From NCBI RefSeq assembly GCF_047246645.1, contig NZ_JBFOKR010000014.1, positions 1 through 64,000 of the forward strand: a stretch of DNA of 64,000 nucleotides, read 5' to 3'. The notes beneath the pieces are model-generated. The model was not told the origin of the DNA. It saw nothing but the letters and a program-made list of their open reading frames with translations, and made no database searches. Source of the stretch: Ferdinandcohnia sp047246645. GTDB taxonomy: Bacteria > Bacillota > Bacilli > Bacillales > Bacillaceae_L. Made by a program: the position numbers and the translations under genes. Of this stretch, positions 23,761-33,135 are shown piece by piece; position 1 is the stretch's first letter, and every line of letters starts with the position of its first letter.

Positions 23761-25472
23761 AGAAAGAAAAGAGAACACAAAAAAGAGTTCAGTATCCGTT
23801 AGCCTATAACCCTATAATTGAATACTGGAATAAAATTGATTCCGGCGAGGAAGTTGTAGGTTATAAGGTTAAAAGAATCTATAAAAAGCTTGTTGATGAT
23901 ATCTATGATAATGAATCGGTATTTGAATATAGTTCAAAAAGAGCAAATCACGCTATTGAATTTATAGAAAACTACTGCAAGCACTCGAAAGGGAAATGGG
24001 CAGGTTCGCCAATTGACTTAGAGTTATGGCAAAAGGCCTTTCTTGCAGCAACATTTGGTTTTATCCATAAGTTGGATGGTACTCGTAAATATCGCGAAGT
24101 ATTTTTGGTTGTGGCTCGTAAAAATGGGAAATCAACCTTGTCATCCGGTATATGTTTATATTTACAAATAGCTGATGGCGAAGGTGGAGCAGAGGTATAT
24201 GCAGTAGCAACAAAAGAACAACAGGCGAAAATTGTTTGGTCTGAATCTAAAAGAATGGTTAAAAAGTCACCAGTTCTTTCTAAGAGAATGAAAACCTTAG
24301 TGAAGGAAATTGTCGCTGACTTTAATGATAGTATTTTCAGACCAGTTGGTTCTGACAGTGATACCTTAGACGGCCTTAACGTCCATGGAGCTTCTCTGGA
24401 TGAAATACACGCATGGAAAGATAAAAACCTTTATGACGTAATTGTGGATGGAACATCTTCAAGGGAACAACCACTTATTCTCATGATCACAACGGCAGGA
24501 ACTATTCGCGAATCCGTATATGATTTGAAATATGAAGAAGCGGAAATGTTATTAAACGGTTTTGATGATCCAGACGGATATAAGGATGATCGCTTTTTAC
24601 CGATTATCTATGAGCTTGATAAAAGAGAGGAATGGACCGATCGCAATAATTGGAAAAAGGCAAATCCAGGCCTTGGAACAATTAAAAAGACAGACCAATT
24701 AGAAACAAAAGTAAATAAAGCAAAAGCAAACTCAATGCTAGTAAAGAATTTACTTACTAAAGACTTCAATGTTCGTGAAACATCGACCGAAGCCTGGTTG
24801 TCATTTGAAGAAGCAAACAATACTGCAACATTTGATATTACTCAATTGAAACCACGATATGCGATTGGCGGCGCAGACTTATCCCAATCTGTTGACTTAA
24901 CTGCAGCATGCGTAATGTTCAAGGTTCCAAATGATAATACGATATATGTAAAGCATATGTACTGGTTGCCGGAGGATTTACTCGAGGAGAGGACAAAAGA
25001 GGATAAAATTCCTTATAACCTATGGCATGAAAAAGGGTTACTTCGAACGACTCCAGGTAATACAGTTCATCATAAATATGTGACCGAATGGTTCTTAGAA
25101 ATGATGAATGAATATGATGTGTACATTCCGTGGAATGGTTACGATAGATGGTCAGCTCGTTATTGGGTAGAAGAGATGCAAGGACATTTCGGACAAGAAA
25201 CTATGATACCAATAGCGCAAGGAAAACAAACATTATCTGGACCTATGAAACTCTTAAAAGCTGAGCTAAAGTCAAAACGCATTAACTATGGAAACAACCC
25301 TATTACAAAATGGTGTTTAACAAATACATCTGTTCATATTGATGAGAAAAACAACACGATCCAGCCTGTTAAAGGTACAAATACAAGAAGAAGGATTGAT
25401 GGTTTGGCTGCTATGCTGAATGCTTATGTTGTCTTTAATGATAAGCAAGCAGATTATGAAAATATGATATAA
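23757..25472 (+). CDS. terL: terminase large subunit
   Basis: A 571-residue packaging motor. ATPase Walker A-like VARKNGKST near residues 120-128, Walker B region GASLDEIHAW, and a C-terminal nuclease domain starting at GGADLSQSVDLTA. Length and order are normal for HK97-like phages. Confidence 0.95.
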   Translation: MKKEKRTQKRVQYPLAYNPIIEYWNKIDSGEEVVGYKVKRIYKKLVDDIYDNESVFEYSSKRANHAIEFIENYCKHSKGKWAGSPIDLELWQKAFLAATFGFIHKLDGTRKYREVFLVVARKNGKSTLSSGICLYLQIADGEGGAEVYAVATKEQQAKIVWSESKRMVKKSPVLSKRMKTLVKEIVADFNDSIFRPVGSDSDTLDGLNVHGASLDEIHAWKDKNLYDVIVDGTSSREQPLILMITTAGTIRESVYDLKYEEAEMLLNGFDDPDGYKDDRFLPIIYELDKREEWTDRNNWKKANPGLGTIKKTDQLETKVNKAKANSMLVKNLLTKDFNVRETSTEAWLSFEEANNTATFDITQLKPRYAIGGADLSQSVDLTAACVMFKVPNDNTIYVKHMYWLPEDLLEERTKEDKIPYNLWHEKGLLRTTPGNTVHHKYVTEWFLEMMNEYDVYIPWNGYDRWSARYWVEEMQGHFGQETMIPIAQGKQTLSGPMKLLKAELKSKRINYGNNPITKWCLTNTSVHIDEKNNTIQPVKGTNTRRRIDGLAAMLNAYVVFNDKQADYENMI

Positions 25473-25484
25473 GGAGGTGAGAAA

Positions 25485-26660
25485 TTGAAGTTAACGGATA
25501 TTTTCAAACAAAAGAATCGCACTGTCACAGTAACGAAATATCAAATGATCACCGATGAAAGAAACGGTTTTTTTGCATGGAACGGGAATATTTACAAAAG
25601 CGACATTGTAAGAGCTGCTATTCGTCCAAAAGTAAGGGCGATTGGTAAGACTATAGCAAAGCACATCCGTAAAGATGCTAACGGATTAAAGGTAAACCCT
25701 GAACCTTACATGCGTTTTTTACTGGAAGAACCAAACCCAAATATGACAATGCAACAATTGTTAGAACGTGTAATTACTCAACTTGAGTTGAATAATAACG
25801 CGTTTATTTTTATTAACCGGGATGAATTTGATTATCCATATGAGCTATATCCAATAAACGCCACATCTGCGGAAGTTATCGTTGATAAATCGAATCAGGT
25901 GTACTATCGATTTACTTTAAAAAACGGGAAAACCGTAACATTTAGAAAAACAGATGTAATGCATTTAGGTAAAGATTACAACGAAAATGAGTTGTTTGGT
26001 GATAGCAACGCTGAAGCACTCACGCCTCTAATGGAGATTGTCAATACCACAGACCAAGGCATAGTAAAGGCTATTAAAAATTCAAATATCATCAGATGGT
26101 TATTGAAATTCAATCAAACCTTGAGGCCAGAAGATATTAAAAAGCAAACAAAAGAGTTTGTGGATAGCTTTTTGAATACGGAAACATCTGAATCAGTAGG
26201 TGCAGCTGCAACCGATGCGAAGATGGACGCTAAACAAGTTGAACCAAAAGATTTTGTGCCAAACGAAAATCAGATGGACAAAACAACTCAACGGATCTAT
26301 TCATACTTCAATACTAACGAGAACATCATTCAATCAAAATATAAAGAAGATGATTGGATTTCATATTACGAATCATCTATAGAGCCTGATATTGTCCAGT
26401 TAACAACTCTATTTACAAGACATCTATTCTCACGAAAAGAACGTGCCTTCGGTAATAAAATTGTCTTTGAGTCTAGCAATTTATCATTTGCAAGTATGAC
26501 TACAAAATTAGATTTAGTGCAATTCGTAGACCGGGGCATCATGTCACCAAATGAAGTTCGTGAAATTCTTAATTATGCACCTGCACCAGATGGCGATACA
26601 TTTATACGTCGTTTAGATACTGCGCCTACTAGGAAACCGAGAGGAGGTGAGAATGAATGA
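25485..26660 (+). CDS. portal protein (HK97 family)
   Basis: A 391-residue HK97-type portal forming the DNA channel of the head. Conserved stretches include SDIVRAAIRPKVRAIGKT, RFLLEEPNPNMTMQQLLERV and NNAFIFINRD. TTG start after AAGGAGGTGAGAAA. Four-base overlap with the protease gene. Confidence 0.93.
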   Translation: MKLTDIFKQKNRTVTVTKYQMITDERNGFFAWNGNIYKSDIVRAAIRPKVRAIGKTIAKHIRKDANGLKVNPEPYMRFLLEEPNPNMTMQQLLERVITQLELNNNAFIFINRDEFDYPYELYPINATSAEVIVDKSNQVYYRFTLKNGKTVTFRKTDVMHLGKDYNENELFGDSNAEALTPLMEIVNTTDQGIVKAIKNSNIIRWLLKFNQTLRPEDIKKQTKEFVDSFLNTETSESVGAAATDAKMDAKQVEPKDFVPNENQMDKTTQRIYSYFNTNENIIQSKYKEDDWISYYESSIEPDIVQLTTLFTRHLFSRKERAFGNKIVFESSNLSFASMTTKLDLVQFVDRGIMSPNEVREILNYAPAPDGDTFIRRLDTAPTRKPRGGENE

Positions 26661-27349
26661 CGAAAATTCACGTTAAAGGAACTATCATTAGTGACAGGCA
26701 ACAACGTATTTATGATTGGTTAGGCATCGAGGCAACAAGCCCATCAAAAGTTAATGCTAGTTTACCTGGTAACAAGTCACCTGTTGAAGTGGTTATTAAT
26801 AGTGGGGGTGGTGATGTATTTGCCGGAAGTGAAATATTCACCGCATTAAAAGAATATGAAGGTGAAGTAACAGTCAAAATAGTTGGCTTGGCTGCAAGTG
26901 CAGCAAGTGTAATTGCAATGGCTGGTGATAAGATACTCATCTCACCTACAGCACAGATGATGATCCACAACGTATCAACTTATGGAGGTGGAGATTATAG
27001 AGCCTTCGAACATACTGCTGAGGTATTAAAATCTGCAAATCAATCGATTGCAAATGCATATAAAACTAAAACGGGAAAAAGTGACGAAGAGTTGAAAGTA
27101 CTTATGGATGCTGAAACTTGGTTTAATGCAGAAAAAGCAGTTGAACAAGGATTCGCAGATGAGGTTATGACTTTTAACAACACTCAACAGAATACATTTG
27201 TCGCAAATGTTGGAAATGTCATGCTTAATGACGAAGCTATTGAAAAGCTATTAAGCATTATTGACAGTGCCCCTTCCAATCAACCTGTGGAAGGGAAAAC
27301 GAAATTAGAAGCACGATTAAAATTATTACACTTAGGGGGAATCCACTAA
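26657..27349 (+). CDS. ClpP-like head maturation protease
   Basis: A 230-residue serine protease of the phage ClpP group. Active Ser in GLAASAASVIAMAG and His in MMIHN are present, after VVINSGGGDVFAGSEI. It should remove the capsid delta domain during head maturation. Confidence 0.92.
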   Translation: MTKIHVKGTIISDRQQRIYDWLGIEATSPSKVNASLPGNKSPVEVVINSGGGDVFAGSEIFTALKEYEGEVTVKIVGLAASAASVIAMAGDKILISPTAQMMIHNVSTYGGGDYRAFEHTAEVLKSANQSIANAYKTKTGKSDEELKVLMDAETWFNAEKAVEQGFADEVMTFNNTQQNTFVANVGNVMLNDEAIEKLLSIIDSAPSNQPVEGKTKLEARLKLLHLGGIH

Positions 27350-28584
27350 TGGATCAAATTAAAGAATTGTTAAATCAACGTAAAGAACTTTTAGCGCAAG
27401 CAGAGGGATTAGTTGCTGAAGGTAAAATTGAAGAATTTAACGCAGTTGAGGCTAAAATAAAAGATTTGGATGCGAAAATCGAAGCAGCAAAACTTGCAAA
27501 CGCAAATCTAAAAGCGTTACAAGACAATCAAACAGTTGCGGATTTATCTAATCTATCTGTTGAACCTAAAGGAGGTACTGTAGTGGCGCAATTAGAACAA
27601 ACAGCTACATTAACTGATGAGCAAGTTTACGAAAATGCTTGGGCTAAACAAATGATGGGACAAGCGTTAACATCTGAAGAACAAGTAATATTTGACAACG
27701 TTAATAAAGAATTTAATAACGCTTATACACATGACACTGGTAACACTGCTGTATTAATCCCAACAACTGTTGTAGCAGGTATCTTCAAACGCGCTGAGGA
27801 AATGTACCCATTATTCGGGGATGCTAAAAAATACAACGTTAAAGGTAAATTAGCAATCAAGAAACACACTTCAATTGATGCAGGAGACGCTGCTTGGTAT
27901 GCAGAGGGTACTGCTACTGCTGATGAACAAAATACATTTGGTGAATTAGTATTAGATGGTCATGAACTTGCAAAAGCTGTTACAGTTTCTTGGAAACTTC
28001 GTTCAATGGCTGTTGCTGATTTCATTCCTTATATCCAAAATGAATTAGCAGAACGTATCGGGGTTGCATTAGGTGTAGCTACTGCTCGTGGTAATGGCAC
28101 TTCAGAACCGCAAGGTGTTGAGACTGCATTACTTGCAGAGGCCGGAACACCACAAGTAGTAACATATGATCCAGATAATGCTGCACCATTAACATACGCA
28201 AAAGTAACTGAAGCAGTAGCTAAATTACATTCATCATATCTAAACAGTGCTGCAATTTATGCAAATAACGCTACTATTTGGAATCAACTTGCTAACTTAA
28301 CTGATGCAAATGGTCGCCCTTTATTCATTCCTGATGTTACTAGCGGTGGTGTTGGTCGCATGTTCGGAATGGTAGTTAAGCCAGATGCAGGTATCTCAGC
28401 TGGAAACATTATTATCGGAGCTCCTAGTCGTGGGTACGTAGTAAATACTAATGAACCGATGAGTGTCGCTACAGAAGAGCATGTTAAAGCCCGCACTGTG
28501 GATTATGCTGCATACACAATTGTTGATGGTGGAGTCTTAGATACTAAATCATTCGCGTTAATTCGTGAAGTTCCAGCAGTTTAA
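27349..28584 (+). CDS. major capsid protein (HK97 fold)
   Basis: A 411-residue capsid protein. Residues 1 to about 100 are a charged coiled-coil delta domain; the mature shell domain begins near TDEQVYENAWAK. Typical pieces include TGNTAVLIPTTVVAGI and LSSYLNSAA-like sequence near 285. ATG at 27349 overlaps the protease stop. Confidence 0.93.
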   Translation: MDQIKELLNQRKELLAQAEGLVAEGKIEEFNAVEAKIKDLDAKIEAAKLANANLKALQDNQTVADLSNLSVEPKGGTVVAQLEQTATLTDEQVYENAWAKQMMGQALTSEEQVIFDNVNKEFNNAYTHDTGNTAVLIPTTVVAGIFKRAEEMYPLFGDAKKYNVKGKLAIKKHTSIDAGDAAWYAEGTATADEQNTFGELVLDGHELAKAVTVSWKLRSMAVADFIPYIQNELAERIGVALGVATARGNGTSEPQGVETALLAEAGTPQVVTYDPDNAAPLTYAKVTEAVAKLHSSYLNSAAIYANNATIWNQLANLTDANGRPLFIPDVTSGGVGRMFGMVVKPDAGISAGNIIIGAPSRGYVVNTNEPMSVATEEHVKARTVDYAAYTIVDGGVLDTKSFALIREVPAV

Positions 28585-28600
28585 GGGGAGGGGTTAATCA

Positions 28601-28747
28601 ATGAAATTTACAGTTATTAAAGAATTTCAAGATAAAAAAACCAAACAAATTCATATCGTTGGTTCTGAATATGAATGTGATCAAAAAAGAGGTAACGAAT
28701 TAGTCAAGCTAGGGTACTTAAAAGGCGAAGAGAAACAAGGTGAATAA
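28601..28747 (+). CDS. small phage protein after the capsid gene (48 residues)
   Basis: MKFTVIKEFQDKKTKQIH at the start, then GSEYECDQKRGNELVKLGY, a pattern often found in small proteins between capsid and connector genes. ATG after AAGGGGAGGGGTTAATCA. Role unknown. Confidence 0.65.
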   Translation: MKFTVIKEFQDKKTKQIHIVGSEYECDQKRGNELVKLGYLKGEEKQGE

Positions 28748-28749
28748 TC

Positions 28750-29034
28750 ATGCTCCACGATGTGAAGCTTTCACTAAGGATTTTAAATAATGCCTTTGAC
28801 AGTGAAGTTTTGGATTTAATAGAAGAAGCCCGACAAGATTTAATTTTGTCGGGTGTTTCTTCAGTTAAAGCAAACGATGATACTGATCCATTAATTAAAC
28901 GGGCCATTAAGACGTATTGTAAGGCTAATTTTGGGTTTGATAATCCTGATGCTGCTAGACTTAAAGATTCATATGAAATGATTAAAATGCATTTATGCTT
29001 AGCAGGTGATTACAAAGAGGTAGATAAATCATGA
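28750..29034 (+). CDS. head-tail connector (gp6-like)
   Basis: A 94-residue helical protein; VLDLIEEARQDLILSGV and LIKRAIKTYCKANFG match phage gp6/gp15-like connectors that join portal and tail. Confidence 0.88.
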   Translation: MLHDVKLSLRILNNAFDSEVLDLIEEARQDLILSGVSSVKANDDTDPLIKRAIKTYCKANFGFDNPDAARLKDSYEMIKMHLCLAGDYKEVDKS

Positions 29035-29342
29035 TGTGGCGTGATGTAATTAACCTTATATCGGAAACAATCATTGAAAATGATATGGGCGACAGTATTT
29101 CTGCAGAAACAAAAAAACAGGTGTTTGCTAATAAAAAGTCTATTCGTCAAAGTGAGTTTTACCAAGCTCAGGCAACTGGATTAAAACCGGAAATGATGTT
29201 TGAAATCAGGTACTCGGAATACAACGATGAACAAAAGATTGAGTATAATAACAAAACTTATAATGTAATTCGTGCGTATACGAAGAATGAGGAAATATTA
29301 GAACTGATTTGTGAAGGGATTGTTAATAATGCCAATGCCTAA
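29031..29342 (+). CDS. head closure protein (head-tail joining)
   Basis: A 103-residue beta-rich protein with KKQVFANKKSIRQSEFYQAQ and PEMMFEIRYSEYNDEQKIEY, the pattern of head-closure proteins (SPP1 gp16 type). ATGA overlap with the connector. Confidence 0.85.
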   Translation: MMWRDVINLISETIIENDMGDSISAETKKQVFANKKSIRQSEFYQAQATGLKPEMMFEIRYSEYNDEQKIEYNNKTYNVIRAYTKNEEILELICEGIVNNANA

Positions 29343-29778
29343 ATCAGTTACAAAAGTAACAAAAAACGGGGTGCAGTTCACTTCTAATGTAGACCGCGCT
29401 CAATACCTACTTCACGAACTCGTAAGAGCTGCATTAAGAGATACTGCTAAATTTATCCGTAAAAGAATGATAGAAAAACTCAAAAAATTACCCGGTATGA
29501 AGCGTTCAAGAAGGTTATACAAAAGTACTCAATACTGGGTGAGAAAAAAAGAAACAGACTTGCAAATCGGATTTAAACATGGGACTTGGTATGGTACCGA
29601 GCAAGAACTCGGAACAAGCAGACAACCCAAAAGAGGTATTTTAAGGGATACCGTATTTGAAAACATAGACCAAATTCGAATTATTCAAGGGCGATACCTT
29701 TCTGCTATTGAAGAAGAAAATAAAGCAAAAGGTTTGATTGATGAGAGTGAGGCAGTTCCAGATGATCAAGGTAATTGA
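29329..29778 (+). CDS. HK97 gp10-like tail completion protein
   Basis: A 149-residue basic protein with LHELVRAALRDTAKFIRKRM, GFKHGTWYGTEQELGTSRQP and ISAIEEE-like end (YLSAIEEENK). ATG at 29329 after GAAGGGATTG, overlapping the preceding gene. Confidence 0.85.
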   Translation: MPMPKSVTKVTKNGVQFTSNVDRAQYLLHELVRAALRDTAKFIRKRMIEKLKKLPGMKRSRRLYKSTQYWVRKKETDLQIGFKHGTWYGTEQELGTSRQPKRGILRDTVFENIDQIRIIQGRYLSAIEEENKAKGLIDESEAVPDDQGN

Positions 29779-30148
29779 AATAAGGAAAGTAATAAAAGGT
29801 ATATTGAAGAGTCAGCATTCACAAGTTTACTATGAACATGCGTCTGACAAAGCAGTTTACCCATACTTAGTATTTGATCTTCCAGATTCAATTGATGATG
29901 GGTCAATGGAACAGTTCGTTTTAGATGTAGATGGATGGGATTCTCCTATCAACGGAGACACCACGACATTAGAAACTCTTATGGATATTGTCGATAAGTC
30001 TCTCCACAGAAAAACGGTTGTAATAAATAATGAATTATCCATGACGTTTTATCGTGAAAATCGTTTGCCATTGAAAGATGACGATAAACGCATCCGCAGA
30101 AGAAAATATATATATCAAGTTAGAACACATGCCAAAGGAGGTATTTAA
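29762..30148 (+). CDS. tail terminator/completion protein
   Basis: A 128-residue protein with IRKVIKGILKSQHSQVYYEH, YPYLVFDLP and a DVDGWD stretch, typical of small tail components that cap the tail tube. Overlaps the previous gene by 17 bases; upstream TTG starts are also in frame. Confidence 0.75.
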   Translation: MIKVIEIRKVIKGILKSQHSQVYYEHASDKAVYPYLVFDLPDSIDDGSMEQFVLDVDGWDSPINGDTTTLETLMDIVDKSLHRKTVVINNELSMTFYRENRLPLKDDDKRIRRRKYIYQVRTHAKGGI

Positions 30149-30151
30149 ATT

Positions 30152-30655
30152 ATGCCTGGAGATATTATTTTAGGTGATGGTGTATTTGCTATTGGAGAAA
30201 CAGATATAGCTTTAACCCGCGGTGGTGGTCAATTTACCGTTGAAAGAGAGTACAAACAGATTGAAGCTGATGGAGATTACGGTCCAGTAAAAGGTCGTAT
30301 TCGTAAAATTCGAAGTGTAGCAAGGTTAGTTATGAATGCTTTAGAATTTCTGCCAGCAGATTTATCAAAAATGTACCCAGCTACTACTGTAGATAGCACA
30401 ACGACACCTGGTAGTGACGTTATTACAGCTAAAGATGATATAGAGGACACAGATTACAACGCTACTGTTACATGGACAGGAAAAACAAAGAACGGGCGTT
30501 CAGTAATTATCACTCTAGAAAATGCAATTAATTTAGAGAATATTGACTGGTCTCTTGTAGATAAGGATGAAATTGTGCCTGCACTGACTTATACAGCTGC
30601 TTATTTAGAGACTAGCAGAACAAAAGAGCCTTGGAAAATTGAGTATATTGACTAA
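30152..30655 (+). CDS. major tail tube protein
   Basis: A 167-residue beta-rich protein; GDGVFAIGETDIALTRGGGQ, EREYKQIEADGDYGPVKG and a late TYTAAYLE segment fit siphovirus tail tube proteins. ATG after AAGGAGGTATTTAAATT. A short hairpin follows the stop. Confidence 0.88.
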   Translation: MPGDIILGDGVFAIGETDIALTRGGGQFTVEREYKQIEADGDYGPVKGRIRKIRSVARLVMNALEFLPADLSKMYPATTVDSTTTPGSDVITAKDDIEDTDYNATVTWTGKTKNGRSVIITLENAINLENIDWSLVDKDEIVPALTYTAAYLETSRTKEPWKIEYID

Positions 30656-30702
30656 TTAAAAGGGGGCATTAGCTCCCTGTTTTTTTATAGGAGGAGTTAT
30701 TA

Positions 30703-31044
30703 ATGGGTTTAACAACAAAGCATTTGTTTCCCTTAATACGTTTGGTTAACAAATTGAAATTAAAAGAAGATATTAAATCATTTTATTTTAATAAAGCCGA
30801 TGTTACGGATAAAACACAAGAAGAGAAGGATAGAATTCAACAAGAAAAAGGAATGGATTTTATTTTTTCTCTACTAGAGAAAGTTCCGAATGCTGAGGAT
30901 GAGTTTTATTCTTTTCTCGCATTGTATTCAGGAAAGAAAAAAGAAGAAATAGTTGAGTCGGATCTAAGTCTTCCAATTGAAATTCTAAAAGACATTATAC
31001 AGGATAAGAATTTTGTAGTTTTTTTTCAACAGGCTGTGAAGTAG
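30703..31044 (+). CDS. tail assembly chaperone, short form
   Basis: A 113-residue acidic helical protein at the place of phage gpG between tail tube and tape measure. It ends shortly after an eight-T slippery run. Expected to hold the tape measure protein during tail assembly. Confidence 0.8.
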   Translation: MGLTTKHLFPLIRLVNKLKLKEDIKSFYFNKADVTDKTQEEKDRIQQEKGMDFIFSLLEKVPNAEDEFYSFLALYSGKKKEEIVESDLSLPIEILKDIIQDKNFVVFFQQAVK

Positions 31045-31337
31045 ATTACATTGAACTCCTGGATGTGCTACTTTGCAGATATGGAAGTATCAACATTTTT
31101 GAATCGTTAGAACCTGATATAGCAGTTGAATTAATTGATAAAGCATTAACCAAGTCCGAAGAAGATCGGGCTTTTTTGTTATATGCCACAAAATACCCCT
31201 ATTTCACCAAGAAAGATTATATTCCATTTTCACAGTTCTATAAGGTGCATACTCAACCAATAAGCAAAAAGGACCGTGACGAAATTCTAAAAGACGTTGC
31301 AGAGATTCGAAAGAAGGCCCGAAAAGAGGGTGAATGA
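30703..31337 (+). CDS. tail assembly chaperone, frameshifted long form (gpG-T type)
   Basis: After a -1 slip at 31019-31026 translation continues as STGCEVDYIELLDVLLCRYG and on to the stop at 31337. This adds about 105 residues to the chaperone. The T part alone lacks a ribosome site for its first possible codon (31065), which supports frameshifting. It overlaps the tape measure start. Confidence 0.8.
31019..31026 (+). other. predicted -1 ribosomal frameshift site
   Basis: T TTT TTT C read as Phe-Phe in frame of the short chaperone can slip back one base. The new frame is open from here to 31337, joining the two chaperone parts. Confidence 0.8.
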
Positions 31338-33133
31338 TTATGGAAATATTTAAATTGTTTGGTTCTATCTTTGTTGATGACAAGGATGCAAACAACAGCA
31401 TTGCAAAGGTAGAAAAAAATGCTCAAGGCTTAGGAGACCGACTTGGGAATGGAATAAAAACCGCGGCAAAATGGGGAGCTGCTATTGCAGCAGGTGCAAC
31501 GGTTGCAGCAGGTGCAGTTGCCGGAATGGCTGCGCCATTAGTTAAGGCGGCTGCTGGTACCCAAGCGATGAACGCACAGTTTGAACAAGTATTTGGGAAT
31601 ATCGGTAGTGAGGCACAAAAAACGATCGATGGGTTAGGAAAGGACTTTGGCATGGTTCCTAACAGAATTAAGCCAGCCTTAACTCAAATGACTAGTATGT
31701 TCAAAGGGTTAGGAATGGAAACCGGTGAAGCAATGGGAACCGCTAAAGATGCTGTTACATTGGTTGCAGATGCCGCAGCGTTTTATGACAAATCCTTTGA
31801 AGATGCCAATTCTGCTCTAAATAGTTTTATCAAAGGGAATTACGAGGGTGGAGAATCAATTGGTCTATTTGCTAACGAAACTCAGTTAGCTGCATATGCA
31901 TCAAAAGAACTTGGGCTTGATTGGAAGAAACTAGACGAGGCAGGCAAACAAGTTGCTAGACTTGAATATGCAAAGGCCATGCAAGAATCAGCAGGAGCAA
32001 CAGGGCAAGCAGCAAGGGAATCCAACAGTTTAGAAAACCAACTAGGTAACTTAAAGCAAGCATGGGAAGACATAAAAGCAAGATTTGGAGCACCGATATT
32101 AGAACCTGCAGTCAATGGTTTAAAGAACCTAGCAGAATGGTTGCAAAACGTTGATACAGAACCGATTGTTAACGGGTTTGAATTTGTTGCAAGGAAAGTA
32201 GGCGACTTTGCAACTTTGGTGAAAGAAAACGTAATACCTACATTAGTAGGATTATGGGAATGGTTTAAGCCTCACTTACCAATGATACAAAACTTATTTC
32301 AACTATCCTTTGGTATTATGAAAGATATCTTATCTGGTGTTATTGGAGCTATAAAAGAAACAACACAGTGGATGAAAGAACACTGGAATATTGTTGGTCC
32401 TATCCTAGCAGGAATTGCAGGAGGAATTGTTACATTCCAACTCATAACTGGGGCTATAGCAGCATATGGAGCAATCACTAAGGCAATAACCGCAGTTCAA
32501 ATTGCGTTTAATACTGCCTTATCTTTAAATCCAATTGGTATTGTTGTGCTAGCTATAGGGGCACTTATTGCAGCTGGTGTGCTGTTGTGGAAAAACTGGG
32601 ATACCGTTAAAGAAAAGCTCAATATATTTTGGGCTGCTATAAAGGTTGTATTTGGTAATATTAGAGATTTCGTTAGCGGTGTATGGGATGGCATGGTAAG
32701 CGGAATAAAAGGTGCTGTAAACAAAATTATCGGCGCAATGAATGGCATGATACGAGGATTAAATAAGGTAAAGTTTGAAGTTCCTGATTGGGTCCCGTTA
32801 ATTGGCGGCAAAGGTTGGGGGTTTAACCTTGGTACTATTCCTATGCTTGCTGAGGGTGGAGAAATAAAAAAAGCCGGTCGAGTTCTTGTAGGTGAAGCAG
32901 GCCCAGAAGTATTAGACTTACCTGAAGGTGCAAAAGTGACACCACTTGACCATCCATCATTAGAAGATCCTAATAAGGAAAAAGAAATAGTGCAAAATAC
33001 TCCAATTATCAGGATAGAACCTGCACCAATATATTTAGATAAACATGAAATTGCTCAAATCATCTATAAAGAGGTAGACGATTTAATCAGTTTTGATAAT
33101 GGCAGAGTGCAATTGTTCGAAGGGAGGCCGTAA
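31334..33133 (+). CDS. tail tape measure protein
   Basis: A 599-residue protein, short for the role, predicting a short tail of very roughly 90 nm by the usual length rule. It has an Ala-rich N-terminal helix, TMP-like QFEQVFGNIGSEAQKTIDGL, hydrophobic segments near 360-440 and VLVGEAGPEVLDLPEGAKV near the end, common in tape measures. It is also the known target of Ltp-type exclusion proteins in other phages. Confidence 0.9.
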   Translation: MIMEIFKLFGSIFVDDKDANNSIAKVEKNAQGLGDRLGNGIKTAAKWGAAIAAGATVAAGAVAGMAAPLVKAAAGTQAMNAQFEQVFGNIGSEAQKTIDGLGKDFGMVPNRIKPALTQMTSMFKGLGMETGEAMGTAKDAVTLVADAAAFYDKSFEDANSALNSFIKGNYEGGESIGLFANETQLAAYASKELGLDWKKLDEAGKQVARLEYAKAMQESAGATGQAARESNSLENQLGNLKQAWEDIKARFGAPILEPAVNGLKNLAEWLQNVDTEPIVNGFEFVARKVGDFATLVKENVIPTLVGLWEWFKPHLPMIQNLFQLSFGIMKDILSGVIGAIKETTQWMKEHWNIVGPILAGIAGGIVTFQLITGAIAAYGAITKAITAVQIAFNTALSLNPIGIVVLAIGALIAAGVLLWKNWDTVKEKLNIFWAAIKVVFGNIRDFVSGVWDGMVSGIKGAVNKIIGAMNGMIRGLNKVKFEVPDWVPLIGGKGWGFNLGTIPMLAEGGEIKKAGRVLVGEAGPEVLDLPEGAKVTPLDHPSLEDPNKEKEIVQNTPIIRIEPAPIYLDKHEIAQIIYKEVDDLISFDNGRVQLFEGRP

Positions 33134-33135
33134 TA

